Source of the DNA: Elymus sibiricus
Taxonomy: Eukaryota; Streptophyta; Magnoliopsida; Poales; Poaceae
Direction of reading: 5' to 3'
DNA length: 64,000 nucleotides
Assembly (NCBI GenBank): GCA_039707655.1
Contig: CM077664.1
Location: 28,570,781-28,634,780 of the forward strand
Below are positions 45,830-59,103 of this stretch, in pieces; within the stretch, counting starts at the first letter, position 1; every line of letters starts with the position of its first letter. A program made the position numbers and the translations under genes. Under the pieces are notes generated by a model. That model did no database searches and had not been told where the DNA came from. It was given only the letters and a program-made list of their open reading frames with translations.

Positions 45830-47540
45830 GGGGTTTGCGATATACCGTTAGAAAGCTGTGGACACGTGGATCATGACCTAAGTTAAAGTTTTGCAAAATC
45901 AACATGGTTTAAGAGCAGTTTTGCAAACCGTTTTTCTTCATACAAAAAAACATGAATCATATTTTCAAGCCCATTTCTAAACCATTTACCGGAATGAGGC
46001 AAATGACACGGTGTTGGAAAGCTGCTGCAAATCCGCTCATTTCACATATATAAAGTTTTTCCTAATTCCATACGGTTAAAGAGTAATTTGAAAAATGGCA
46101 GATTTTCTCAAACCGAACAGCCGAGCTCGTTTTTTTGCCGTAATTTGAAAACGCCTTATCCGTTTGATGCAAATGATATGGTATTGGAAAGCTTATGAAT
46201 ATGCGCTTCTTTTACATATAGAAACTTTAATCCAATTTTGAACGTTTTAAAAGTAATTTAGAAAACGGTTGAAGTTCCCCCGAGTTCGTATTTTCGCGTT
46301 TTTTCCTAAATGGTATGTCGGAATACAGCAAATGATATGGCATTGTAAAGCTTGTAGAAATGCAAAACTTTTATATATATAATGTTTCTCCCAATTCTTT
46401 ACGGTTTTATGATAATTTTGAAAATGGCAAAAAACATTTTTTGGCTGTAATTTTCACAAACTTTGTCGGAATGGGGCAAATAATATACCGTTGGAAAGCT
46501 AACAAAAATGCGAAACTTTTTCGTATATAAAGTTTTCTCTGTTTCCCTGCCATTTTAAGTAATTTTGAAAACGGCGAGATCATGCGTTCTGCCTTCATTG
46601 CGAAAACAGAGTCTTCGGAAATGCACTGCGTGATGAAGTTGAAGTTCTCGGGCATGTCTGTTTGAACTTCACTCTATTTTTCATGTGTAGTTTTTTGCCC
46701 ATAAATCCCCAACCACTTATCGGAATTGAGCAAATGATATACCGATGGAAAGCTGTTGAAAACACACAACTTTCTCGTGTTGATCATTTTTACATACTCG
46801 CGACGGTTTAAAAGATTTTTTTGAATACGTAAAAACATGTTTTTAACGGTATACATGTAACTTTTAAACCGTTCATCGAAATGAAGCATATAATATACCG
46901 TCGGAAGGCTTATGAATAGAACCAACTTTTTCATGTAGACAGTTATCACAAATTCGTTGCCGTTTGGGGGCAGTTTTAAAAATGGCAAAAGAACGTCGTT
47001 TTTGCCTTTTCTTTAACATGTAAATGAACGACGGACGTCTTGCACTAGAAATTTTGAACTACGCCGGGAGAAACACGTGAACTTCTTGCAACAACAATTT
47101 TAGGCTTTAAGTTTTGTATTCTTTTATGCTCTTCTGAAACACATTCCGTGTAGTAGTTGAACTGCTCGTTGTTTTCACTTTGAACTTTTGTTATGTATTT
47201 TTGTTCGTAATTCCTCACCCGTTCATTAGAGTTGCAAAAATGATATACTTTTAGAAACCTGTTGAAAAGACGCAACTTTTCTAATGACGCAACTTTTCTA
47301 ATACGGTTAAACTTTTTTGTTCCGAACAACATACACCAAATTGTTTGAACCGTTCATTTTGGAATAGAGCATACGATATCCCCTATGTAAAGTTGTTGAA
47401 TAGGAGGAACTATTTTCATGTAGAGCATTTTTGTTTCAAATTTGTAATGGATTGAGAGAATTATTTTGAAACACCAAAAATAAAATCTTTTTGTGTGTTT
47501 TTTAACATGTAAATACACGGCGAACCTCTCTTACAAGAAA
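45830..47540. repeat. Degenerate tandem repeat, about 130-160-bp unit
   Basis: Recurring order of words: CGGAATGxxGCAAATGATAT, then xGTTGGAAAGCT, then AACTTTT with TATATA, then TTTTGAAAAxGGC. At least seven diverged copies from 45830 to 47430. Confidence 0.65.
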
Positions 47541-49190
47541 TTTTGAACTTTCCCGGACCGAGCACTTGAACTTCTAGAAACAAAAAATTTAGACTTTGCC
47601 TATTTATTCTTTTCTCCGGATACGAAACACACACCATGCAGTACGTGAACTTCTGGTTGTTATCACTTTGAAACTGCTCTCTGTTTTTTTGTCCTAACTC
47701 CTAAGGCACTCATCAAAATTGCACATGTAAATCCTAGGATTTTTTTATAAACTCCGAACCTCTCAGCTTTTAAAATTTGAACTTCTTAGTTTTATTCATA
47801 GGAAGGAAAAAAATTGATTTTTAAGTAAACATCGCACAACCTTTTTTGAAATTGAATTTCATCCTTATATTTTGTCTAGAAAGAATTTGAGTTTTTTTGT
47901 ATACATCGAACTACTCCATTTTTTAATTTGAACTTCTTGAAAAAAAATTAAAAATCGAACTGCTCCATTTTTTAAATTTGAACTTCTTTGTTTTTCTAAG
48001 AAACTTGATAAAACATTTTTTGTTCTAATGTTCGAAATGCTCTCACTTAAAAAATTGAACCTCTTGGATTTTACTTTGTACGCGTGGGATAAATTTGTTT
48101 TTTATATAAACTTTGAATTGCTCTACTAATTTAATTTGAACTTCTTTGTTTTTGCACTCCCAAGCAGAAAATAGAGAATAGCAAAAGCCACATGAAATTT
48201 AATGAGAAATGTTTTGTAAAAATTATTGAACGGCTTTGTTATTTTCATTTGAACTTTTTTGTTATCTTTTTTCTATAACAAGAAAATTCCTAAGAGTTGT
48301 TTTGTACACCCATAACATTTTTCTTCGAACTCTACAATTTATTAAAGTTGAAATTCAAGAGTTAACATTTTTCTAGGTGCCGCTTTGTTTTTTCTTAGTA
48401 TATAAAAATGGCACTACTTTGTTATGTTAATTTGAACTTCTTGGTTTATTATTTATTGACAGCGAATTTCGAGTTTTGTAAAAAACATTACACTGCTCCT
48501 TATTTTACTTTGAAATTCTAGTTTTTTTAGAAACATGGAAAATTCGGCGTTTACAAAAGGCCAAGATTTTACGGCTGACAACATGTTTTAGTTTCTTTAA
48601 TTGAATTTAATTTTTACTTTATGTGAACTTGTCCTTCACTCCTCAAAACTTTTTTTACTAAACATCTAAACTCTTGTGTTATTTTAATTTGAACAACTTT
48701 GGTTTTATTTAAGGAACATAAAATTTCATCTTTTTTAATAAGTAACAAGCTTCTTTTTTTTATTTAAAGTTCAACTTCTTACTTTTACTATTCAAGAAAC
48801 GGGAAATATCTGATTTTTGACACACATCGAACTTCTCCATTTTTTTAATTTGAACTTCTGTGTTTTATTCTTTAATAGCGTGAAAAATCTATGTTTTTTA
48901 TTAACTCCGAACTTCTCTGTTTTTTTTAATTTGAACTTCTTGATTTTATTTTTAATAATAAGGAAAATCTGAGTTTTATTTAAACATTGAACTTCTGTAT
49001 TTTTTTTAATTTGGACTTCTTTGATTTTATCTTGAGTAACAGGAAAAAAAATCTGAGTTTTGTAATAAATACAGAATTGCTCCGGTTTTTAAAATTGAAC
49101 TTCTTTGTTTATTCTTTAGTGACGAGGAAAATCTGAGTTTTTTTTATATAGATTGAACTACTCCATTTTTTTAATTTGAACTTCTGAGGA
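47541..49190. repeat. AT-rich region with recurring AATTTGAACTTCTT
   Basis: More than ten copies of TTTTAATTTGAACTTCTTxxTTTT about 60-120 bp apart. No coding potential. Confidence 0.65.
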
Positions 49191-49478
49191 CCTGCCCAGG
49201 GCGCCGCCACGACCTGCCCAGGGCGATGCCGCACCTCGGATGATGCTGGATCCAGGGAGGTGCGTGAAGGTGTGTGATGGCTGCGTGCGGGGATCGATGA
49301 ATGAAGCAAGAACGCAAGAAGAATAAATACTCCACGGCGTTGATACATTTTGGAGATAAACTTGGAAGAAAACCAACCTGTGAAACTAAAAACCAATGGA
49401 CCAAAAACACCAGTTTTCTGCACTTGCAGATACAGCTGAACTTCAGTACATGCCCACCAACTAGTACTCTGTCTGCAT

Positions 49479-49504
49479 CACACACACACACACACACACA
49501 CACA
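49479..49504. repeat. (CA)n microsatellite
   Basis: Thirteen CA units. Confidence 0.95.
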
Positions 49505-50440
49505 TTCAGGGTTATCTTCTTATTCTTTGATCTAATTCTGCACATGCCACATAACTCATGTTCAAATACTTTTTTGTTACAGAGTTCTCCTGTTTTTTTA
49601 TCCAGTTTGTTATGTTTGAACTTCAGTTGTTTTTGTATCTGACCTGCCACACATTCTATTTTATGGGAACTCATCCAAATTCATTTTTTAGATCAAAGCA
49701 AATGCCCTGTTGAACATAGTAGCATCATCACAATATCCATAGTTGCGTTGCTACATCCAAAGCCAGCTACATCACCTAACTTCATCCAAAGAAGTACAGG
49801 GAGCAGCAGCAGTGTGTAGTTAGCGTTTCAATTCTTATCCGAACTTATCATTTTCTTGTTTTTGAACTTCCTTATGTAGTAAGTTTGCATCCCTGTTTAG
49901 GTAGAATTAGTTAGTGCATTTTATTTAATTACTCAGAGAGATGCAGCACCACAAATGCTGCAATCAGGAGCAAGTTTGCATCTTCTGATTTTTTTCATCT
50001 GGTGTTACCTATAGATTCAATTTGAATTTTTGATGCCTGAACATCAACTACAAAATCAACTGGAGTATAATTAGTGCTGCAAAAATGGCATCTTCTTTTT
50101 GTAAACAGCAAGTGGCAAAACAACATAACACGAATGGCATCTTCTTGTTTGAAACTGCCATTTTTTCCACGAACAGAATGTATGAACTTCCTGGAACCAC
50201 AACCTATGAACATGTTGAGCGGATAAATTTTTTTAAGTACTACGCAAAGAAAGCTTTTCTGAACTTTTTCAGTTACAGTATTTTGAATTTCACGATCTTG
50301 AGAACATGAACTTCAAAACACATGCTATAACACAAATCGATCGAATATAGTGATTTATCAAAAAACAGAATACTCCCAACATTCTACACAGAATGAGGAA
50401 AGGGAGAGGACGCATTTTTTACACAGAATCAGAAATCCTT
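49505..50440. other. No gene recognised (MULE interior)
   Basis: Mostly AT-rich sequence with TGAACTTC words; no gene or known motif. Confidence 0.4.
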
Positions 50441-51112
50441 CTCTCGCACTCAAGCTGAACTGCAGCAGTAGCGCACCATCAGCAGCCAAATGGCACGACA
50501 AGGCGCAGCAACAACAACTAGCAGCGACCAGCAACAACAATCGCGGCGAGTGGAGGAACGGGACGCCGCGCGTGATAGTGGTCGACGGTGCCGCGCTCGA
50601 GGCCGTGGATGGAGGTGCCGAGCGTCGGAGGTGTGGGTGGGGTGGGGGGCAGGACGCGTAGCGGCGGGATCCGGTTGTGGAGGCCAAGAGAACACCACGG
50701 CAGAATCCGGTCGCGCGGGCGGTGGTTGACGGAGGTCGGCGTGGGCTGTGTCGGCGCTCGTAACGCGCGGGTTACGGGGCAAAGGGAGGAAGCAGGCGAC
50801 GGCGGCGCGCGGGGGAGGGGGCGAGGGAAGAAGCGTGTCGATGGTGGGGGTGGAATTGCGTGGTGGAGGCGGGGGTGTGGGGCGCAATCCGTGGCCGGGA
50901 TCCGGGGGGGAGGCGGCGCGATGGCCGGATCCGGGGAGGAGGCGGCGAGACGGCCGTGTACGGGGGTGGCGCGCGGTCTGCCTGTGGTGGCGAGGCGGAT
51001 CGAGGCAGAGGGGGAAGGCGCAGGAGGTTGGGATGGAATTGGTGGGGTTTTTTCTGTACAGGCTCGAGGTTTCTCGGCAGTTCAGAAACATCTGTGTCGG
51101 CCCTATATAGGG
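50441..51112 (-). promoter_or_regulatory. GC-rich block next to the right MULE end
   Basis: On the minus strand, CTATATAGG (51102-51110) could be a TATA box just inside the end repeat, followed by a GC-rich leader-like stretch. The overlapping frames on both strands (up to 213 codons) are Pro/Arg-rich and lack any domain. Possibly a captured host promoter or exon. Confidence 0.35.
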
Positions 51113-51157
51113 GAGTTGTTATCATAATAATATTCTGATCCTGGGATCAGAATAGTG

Positions 51158-51158
<1 letters not shown>

Positions 51159-51249
<91 letters not shown>
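51159..51249. repeat. (CT)n(TA)n microsatellite
   Basis: About 15 CT units followed by about 28 TA units, between the MULE end and the 3' end of TNP2. Confidence 0.95.
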
Positions 51250-51253
<4 letters not shown>

Positions 51254-51257
51254 TTTC

Positions 51258-54200
51258 TCAGCATCGACGTTTTCGTTTCTGAGTGAGCTTCTTTCCCTTC
51301 TTGTTCGTTGTCGAATAATTGAGCCCCTCGTTGTGACTTTTCCTTTTCCTTGGAGTACGATCTTTCTTAGGTAATGTAGTATTGATTCTTCTTTTGACGT
51401 ATGCTTCATCGTCATCGTCATCTTCCCTCATCGGGTTGGTGTACTGGTCGTAGTCTTCCTCGTTGGTGACTCCATCCATTCCGATGATGTTCCTTTTGCC
51501 TCTCCTCACGACAACACGGCTGGGATTACTCGGGCCGGTTATGAAGAAGCATTGTGTCATGTGCTTAGCGTGTACCCATGGCTCGTTTTTTGCGATGGCG
51601 TTCACGGTAGCGCTCTTGGCGTCGGGTATAGACATGGTAGTGAAATACCGGTTTTCTCTTTCGACGTTCTTAGCCCATCTGACACGGAACATCGTCGCAT
51701 CGTGCAGTCCAGAGTTGTCAAGCTCCCAGATCTCTTCGACCCTTCCGTAGAATCTTTCAGTTGCGGCGTTGTCGCCGGTCATGCATTCCATCGTCACCCC
51801 TGAGTTCTGAAAATCACTATTTATATCTTTGGCCTCCGTGTAGAACATGTATCCGTTGATATCGTATGCCTGATAGGTCGCGAGGTTGGCCGTGGGGCCA
51901 TGTGCTAAGGCGTATATGAGCAATCCGTCCGTAGAGCCCTCTTCCGGGGGATTAGCAAGAACATGCTCTTTGAACCAAGGCGGGAAAGTAGAGTTGTTCT
52001 CTCTAATAACTTCGGCGTTCGTCTTGCATAGCCCCCGGTCAAGGTACTTCTTTGCGATGGTTTATTTGTGCTGTGTCGCGAAAGAGCTACCACGTCTAGG
52101 TGCTGTAGCACTACTAAGTTTGCTTTGTCAAAGTCATTGCATCGACCCGAGTGGTCCACATGCAGTTCCCTCCGGCCGTTGGTGTGACCTTCTCCTCCGA
52201 GCCTCCCAAGGTGCTTGTTAACGGGCAAACCAACAACAGGGTCTCCGCCATATAGATAATTCTCGCAGAAAGAGGTGCACTCTTGGGTCAGATTGCCCTG
52301 GATGATGCTTCCATCCGGACGGGACATGTTACGAACGAATCCTTTGATGACCCCATTCATTCTCTCAAACGGCATCATGTTCTGCAGGAATGTCGGCCCG
52401 AGGTCTATGATGTCGTCCACAATGTGGACAAACAGATGCACCATGACGTCAAAGAACACGGGCGGGAAGTACATCTCAAGCTCATTTAGTATCACAACGA
52501 TCTCTTCCTGTAGCCTTCGGAGCTGCTTCACACTGATCGACTTTCGAGAGATAACGTCGAAAAGTTGCAGAGACCAATAAGCGTGTCACGGACGTGCTTG
52601 TCCATTATCCCTCTAAGGGCAATAGGAAGTATGTGCGTCATCATCACATGACAGTCATGAGACTTCATCCCGCTGAACCTTTTCTTCTTGGTGTCTAGAA
52701 ATCTGCATATCTTCCCATAGTAACCGGAACTAACTTTGATTCCGGTAAGGCACTTGAAGAATTGATCGATCTCCTTCGGACTTACGATAAAGCAAGAAGG
52801 GGGGCAATAATTCTCTTCCTTCTTGTTGACTTTTTTGCCCTTGTCCCGTGCCTCCGTCTCCTCTGACTTTTTACGGGGCAGCATGTGGAGATCTGCCCTG
52901 ATGTTCAAATCTTCCAAGTCTCTTCTTGCTTTCAGCCCATCCTGGGTCTTATCCAGCATGTTCATCAGTGTTGCAAGCAAGCTCTCAAGGACATTCTTCT
53001 TGATATGCATTTAATCAAGGCAATGAGGCGTGTCGAGTTTGGGCCAGTACTCCAAGTCCCAGAAAACAGACCTCGTTTTCCATACCTTCAGCAGCGGCTC
53101 CGGCGCCTTTTTCATCTTTCCCGGCGCAGGGCACTGTTCCCAGTTTTTCAACAGCTCATCGATTTCGGCGCCGCTCCTCTTACGTGGAGGTCCTCGATGC
53201 TCAGCCTCACCATTGAATAGATCTCCACGGTTTCTCCACGGGTCGTCCTTCGCGAGCCTTCTTCGATACCCCATGTACACGATTTTCCCAGACCCGCCAT
53301 CTTTCGTTAGCTGCTGAGACGTTGTATCATCCACGCACCGCGTGCATCCGCAATATCCATGGCACACCTGGCCTACGACATATTTGTAACCGTGATAGTC
53401 GTGCACCGTCGTCATCAGCGCGGCTCTCATATAGAAATACTCGCCTTTGCTGGCGTCCCATGTCTTGGCCGGTGTTTTCCATAACGTGTCTAACTCCTCT
53501 TGAAGTAGCCCCAGATACAGATTAATATTATTTTCCGGTTGTTTCGGCCCTTGAATCAGCATGCTCATGTGTATGCATTTTGACTTCATGCACAACCAGG
53601 GGGGAGGTTGTACATCCATACAAACACGGGCCATGTGCTATGGTTGGTGTTCTGGTTGCCAAACGGATTCATGCCATCGGTACTCGCGCCAAGCACGATG
53701 TTCCTTGCATCACCTGCGAAATATCAATATTCAATGTTGAATGCTCTCCACTGGCTTGCATCCGCGAGGTGTCTCAGCTTCGGATCATCTCCATCGTCGG
53801 GCTTCACCCTCTCCGCGTGCCAGCGCGTGAGCTTTGCTTCCTTAGGATCTACGAAATAACGCTGCAGACGGGGAGTGATCGGTAGGTACCATACAACTTT
53901 CTGGGGAGATTTCTTTCCGGCCTTCATGTATTGAGAAGCATTGCACACCGGATAGTTGGTTTTTTCCGCGTGCTCCTTCCGATAAATGATGCAATCGTTG
54001 ATGCATGCATGGTATCTAATGTGCGGCAGATCAAGAGGGCACACGATCTTCTTGGCCTCATCGACACAAGTAGGACACAGGTTCCCCGCGGGAAGAACCC
54101 TCTTTAGATACTTGAGAAGCTCATCGAGGCTTCTGTCGGTCCATTTGTTTTTAGCCTTCGTCTTTAGAAGTTCGAGCGTGAAACTCAAGCGGGTCACCTC

Positions 54201-54788
54201 GGGATCGCAACCATCATACAATGGAGTCTTCGAGTCTACCTCCAGTTGCTCCAGCTTGGCCTCCTCTCTAGAAGCAGCTCTGTCGCTACTCGTCTTCTTG
54301 CGAAGCAGGTCTCGAACATGAGGGTCTCGCACGATTGAACTTAGTAGCGACGAAGGCTGCGGCGTGTCCACGTCTTCTCTTGTGCCATTTCCGGCCTCTT
54401 CTCCGCCGCCATTTCTGGCCTCTTCTCCGCCGCCACCATGTCCGGCCCCTTCTCCGCCGCCACCATGTCCGGCCCCTTCTCCGCCGCCATGTTCGCCCTC
54501 TTCTCCGCCGCCATTATCGGCCATCTCTTCGTCTGGCCCCATGTCGTCATTGGCTGCCCCATCGGCGTCCTCATCCTCATCATCTTCACTTATCCACCGA
54601 GTATAGCCATCCATGAAACCATTCATGAGCAGGTGCGCCTTCAAACGACCATCCTTATAGGGGTCGAGCCAAACTCCTCCTTTGCATCTTCGACAAAGAC
54701 ATAAAATATCTGTCCGGTTATTTTCATACATGTCCTGCACCGCCGATTGCAACCACCTTTCCACCATCGTTCCACTCACCATCATGAT
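51258..54788 (-). pseudogene. CACTA transposase TNP2, broken
   Basis: Start near 54788 (MVSGTMVERWLQSAV). Domains in order: transposase-associated zinc-like domain (CLCRRCKGGVWLDPYKDGR, then LMNGFMDGYTRW); an acidic linker with imperfect Gly/Glu repeats (54380-54530); Transposase_21 core (TDGMNPFGNQN near 53670, LPPWLCMK, KGEYFYMRAALMTTVHDYHG, MHIKKNVLESLL near 53000); DUF4218-like part (EMYFPPVFFDVMVHLFVH near 52465); DUF4216-like C-terminus (YDINGYMFYTEAKD) and a basic tail. It would cut the CACTA ends. Lesions: TGA 53724-53726; frameshift in the G-run 53599-53604; TAA 53011-53013; frameshift at 52560-52563; TAA 52062-52064 with a further shift before it. The gypsy-like element lies 218 bp upstream. 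Confidence 0.9.
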
Positions 54789-54847
54789 CACCCGCGCGGT
54801 AATAATAAGCAAAATGATTATAAAAACACATGCATGCATCAAAGTCA

Positions 54848-54960
54848 TACAAAAATTCGGCATGACCTTCCCTAAAAATAGGACATATAGAGTTTGCCCG
54901 AAATTCGCCGAAACGGAAATAAATTGACATTTCGGCAAAACATAGGAAGCTCACGCACAA
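54848..54960 (-). promoter_or_regulatory. Leader segment of TNP2, related to the ORF2 leader
   Basis: Aligns with 44478-44590 upstream of ORF2 at roughly 75% by eye. Lies just upstream of the first TNP2 codons. Confidence 0.65.
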
Positions 54961-55005
54961 TTCGGCAGCAACTCATGCCACACGCATAATTTCCATCATA
55001 TCGCC

Positions 55006-56573
55006 TGCTACTTGTAGCTTGCGTTGGTATTATCCCCGAAGAGGAAGGGATGATGCAGCACAGTAGAGATAAATATTTTCCTTAGTTATGAAACCAAGGT
55101 TATCAATCCAGTAGGAGAATCACGCAACACCTCGTTAGCAGCACCTGCACACAAACAATAAATGCTTGCACCCAACGCAAACAAGGGGTTGTCAATCCCT
55201 CGGGGGTAATTGCAAGATTAAATTGTATGTGATAGATAGATAAATTGAAACAAAAATACAAAAATAAAATAAATAAAGAAAAAGTGCAGCAAGTATTTTT
55301 AGGGTTTTAGTATATGATTTAGATAGACCCAGGGGCCATAGTTTTCACTAGAGGCTTCTCTCGAGAAAATAGCATACGGTGGGTAGACAATTTACTGTTG
55401 GGCAATTGATAGAAAAGCAAATAATCATGAAGATATCCAAGGCAATGATCATGTATATAGGCATCACATCCGAGATAAGTAGACCGACTCCTGCCTGCAT
55501 CTACTACTATTACTCCACACATCGACTGCTATCCAGCATGCATCTAGTGTATTAAGTCCATAAAGAACGGAGTAATGCCTTAAGAACGATGACATGATGT
55601 AGACAAGATAAACTCACCTATGAATAAACCCCATCTTTTTACCCTTAATAGCAACGATACATACGTGTCATGTCCCTTTCTGTCACTGGGATTGACCACC
55701 GCAAGATCGAACCCATTACAAAGCATCTCTTCCCATGGCAAGGTAAATCAATCTAGTTGGCAAAACCAAATAAATAGATCGGAGAAGAAATACAAAGCTA
55801 TAATAATCATGCATAAAAGAGATCAGAGAAGGCTCAAATAATATTCATGAATAATCTGATCATAAACTCACAATTCATCGGATCCCAACAAACACACCGC
55901 AAAAAGTGATTACATCGGATAGAACTCCAAGAACATCGAGGAGAACATTGTATTGAAGATCAAAAAGAGAGAAGAAGCCATCTAGCTACTAACTATGGAC
56001 CCAAAGGTCTGTGGTAAACTACTCACGCATCATTGGAAGGGCAGCAAGGTTGATGTAGAGCCCCTCCGTGATCGATTCCCCCTCCGGCGGAGCACCGGAA
56101 AAGGCCTCCAGATGGGATCTCTCGAGAACAGAAACTTGCGACGGCGGAAAAAGTATTTCGTGGACTCCCCTAATGGTTTCCTGATTTTTGGGAATTTATA
56201 GTGGTGGAATTAGGTCAAACGAAGCTCTGTGGGCCCCACGAGGCACCAGGGCGCGCCTGCCCCCCCCCCCCTGGCATGCCCTGGTGGCTCGTGGCCACCA
56301 CCAGGGTCTTCTGGCCTCCTCCCAAAGCTTCTAGTGTTTATCTTGTCCAGAAAAAAATCTCCAAAAAGTTTCGTCGCATTTGGACTTCATTTGGTATTGA
56401 TATTCTGTAAAACCAAAAACAGGCAGAAAACAGCAACTGGCACTGGGCACTAAGTTAATAGGTTAGTCCTAAAAATGATATATAATAGCTGTAAATGCAT
56501 ATAAAAACATCCAAGATTGATAATATAACAGCATGGAACAATAAAAAATTATAGATACGTTGGAGACGTATCA
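55006..56573 (-). repeat. LTR of the gypsy-like element (3' LTR in element sense)
   Basis: 1568 bp; matches 60202-61774. A C-run near 56263-56272 is shorter than in the other LTR. Confidence 0.93.
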
Positions 56574-57880
56574 AGCATCCCCAAGCTTAATTCCTGTTCG
56601 TCCTCGAGTAGGTAAATGATAAAAACAGAATTTTTGATGTGGAATGCTGCCTATCATATTCATCATATATTCTTTTCTTTTGTAGCATGAACATTTGGAC
56701 TTGAATGATTCAAAGCAATAGTCTATAGTTTGACATGAAGATACAAATACTCAAGCATGCTAACAAGCAACCATGTCTTTCAAAATATCAACGCTAAAGA
56801 AAGTTATCCCATTATGCTCAATCATTGATCCATTCGTGAAACACAATCAAATATTAGCTACACACAATGCACAAGTATGACAATAGTGCTCTCTAGTTGG
56901 TGCTTTATAAGAGAAGATGGAGACTCAAAATAAAAATAAAAATTGCATAAAGTAAATAGATAGGCCCTTCGCAGAGGGAAGCAGAGATTTGCTAATGTGC
57001 CAGAGCTCGAAGCTTAAATTAGAGAGATAAAAATATTTTGAGAGGCATGCTTTTCCTGTCAACGAAAACGACCGAGAATTCCCAATATCTTCCGTGCTAG
57101 ACACATCATAAGCGGTTCCCAAACAGAAAGTAAAGTTTATTTCCTTTCCACCATTCTTTCACAATCCATGGCTAGTCGTATCCACGGGTGCCCACCATAC
57201 CATCACTTTCCAAAGAATTTTGTTGTTATTAATTTTTGATTCATTATGGGACTGGGCATCCCTATTACCAGCCACTCTCTCGTGTAATGACAAGTGAATA
57301 AACACTCATCGTGAGAATAAGACACCTAGTATGGAAAATATTGGCCACCCCCTGCCGCTTTATGAGCGGTACGGGCACACAAAACGAAAAAAATTATTTT
57401 GAAAATTAGAGTTGGCACACGCAAATTTACTTGTAACGGCATGGAAATACCGCGTATAGGTAGATATGGTGGACTCATTTGGCACAACTTGGTATTAAGG
57501 AATTTGGATGCACAAGCAGTATTTCTGCTTAGTACAAATGAAGGCTAGCAAAAGATTGAGAAGCAACCAACCAAAAAACGAAAACGGTCATAAACATGCA
57601 TTGAACATAACTAACACCGAATAATGCACCATAAGTAGGATATAATTTCGTTGCATAACTATTGACTTAATGTGCATGCATAGGGAATCACAAACCTTAA
57701 CACTAATATTCTTACTAAATCACAATTACTCACTAACATGGCTCACATATTATCATTTCCATATCGCAAAACTATTGCAAGAAATCACACTTATCATATC
57801 CAATGATCTATATGAAAGTTTTTATTATATCCCTCTTGAATATTCATCACTTTGGGACCAAATTCATATCTTGTGCAAAT
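56574..57880. other. Non-coding interior of the gypsy-like element
   Basis: Begins with the polypurine tract (minus strand GCTTGGGGATGCT). No coding capacity is seen up to the tandem repeats at 57890. Confidence 0.6.
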
Positions 57881-57889
57881 TACCGTTAC

Positions 57890-58155
57890 TTTCATCAACT
57901 CTCAAAAAGATATAAGTGAAGCATGAGAGTGCAAATATTTCTTCAAAATTTCAATCTTATCAACTCTCAAAATAATATAAGTGAAGCATGAGAGTTCATT
58001 TCTTCAAAATTTTAATCTTGTCAACTCTCAAAATAATATAAGTGAAGCATGAGAGTTTATTTCTTCAAAATTTAGCCACCTCCGTGCTCAAAAAGATCCA
58101 AGTGAAGCAGTAGAGCAACTGCCTAGCTCAAATAATTTAAGTGAAGCACATAGAG
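57890..58155. repeat. Tandem repeat in the gypsy-like element, about 60-70 bp
   Basis: Copies of CAACTCTCAAAATAATATAAGTGAAGC with GAGAGTTxATTTCTTCAAAAT; three good and two diverged copies. Confidence 0.8.
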
Positions 58156-58359
58156 TATTCTAACAAATTATGATGAACGTGTGGCTCTCTCAAAATAGGT
58201 GTGTTCAGCAAGAATGATTGTGACAAACTAAAAAGCAAACAAAGCAAAGACTCCTATAATACATGATGCTCCAAGCAAAACACATATCATGTGATGAATA
58301 AAAATATAGCTCCAAGTAAAATTACCGATGGTTGGTAGAAGAAAGAGTGGATGCGATGC

Positions 58360-58445
58360 CTTCCGGGGCATCCCCAAGCTTAGACGCTTGAGTCTTCCTT
58401 GAATATTACCTTGGGGTGCCTCGGGCATCCCCAAGCTTAGGCTCT
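58360..58445. repeat. Duplicated GGGCATCCCCAAGCTTAG segment
   Basis: GGGCATCCCCAAGCTTAG occurs at about 58367 and 58423 and resembles the polypurine tract region at 56574; a recurrent word of this element. Confidence 0.7.
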
Positions 58446-59103
58446 TGCTACTCCTTATTCCTTCATCCATCGTGATCTCACCCAAAACTTGAAAACTTCA
58501 ATCACACAAAACTCAACAAAACCTTCGTGAGATCCGTTAGTATAACAAAATAAATCACTACTTTAAGTACTGTTGCAAACCCATTCATATTTTATTTTTG
58601 CATTATACCTACTGTATTCTTACTTCTCCATGGCTTATACCCCCCGATACAATCCATAGTTTCATCAAAACAAGCAAGTAGTGCATCAAAAACAGAATCT
58701 GTCAAAAACAGAACAGTCTGTAGCAATCTATTTAAAATCCATACTTATTTAACTCCAAAAATTCTGAAAAATTAGGACAACGTGCGAAATTCATATACCA
58801 ATACTGTGTAAAAATTTCATATTTTTCTGATGCTCCAGTAGAGAACCAAAATTCCAGCACTAGACGCAAAACTTTCTGTTTTCCAAACAGCATCAATTAT
58901 ACTATCTTCCAAATCATCCCAAAGGCTTTACTTGGCACAAACACTAATTAAAACATAAAAACTCAATCATAACAGTAGCATAAATGTGAAAACAAAAAAT
59001 AACAGAAACAAAAAGTAAAAAATTATTTTATTCATTGGGTTGCCTCCCAAGAAGCTCTTTCTTTATAGCCATTAAGATAGGATTTGAGATTTCAATGATG
59101 CTT

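Larger units (their letters stand above)
45718..51158. mobile_element. MULE-like element, non-autonomous
   Basis: The ends are imperfect inverted repeats of about 40 bp: left ATTCTGATCACGGGATGAG from 45719 and right, as complement, ATTCTGATCCCAGGATCAG ending near 51155, both continuing to a GACAACT/AACAACT motif. The interior is long AT-rich DNA of degenerate tandem repeats plus a GC-rich block near the right end; no transposase was found. A (TA)n run borders the left side and (CT)n(TA)n the right side, so the target duplication cannot be read. Superfamily assignment is tentative. Confidence 0.55.

Noticed and set aside
50450..51091. 213-codon Pro/Arg-rich minus frame
   Set aside because: Competing frames of similar length on the other strand and no domain; kept only as a GC-rich block.
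54335..54704. Pro/His-rich plus frames
   Set aside because: Antisense to the Gly/Glu repeats of TNP2.
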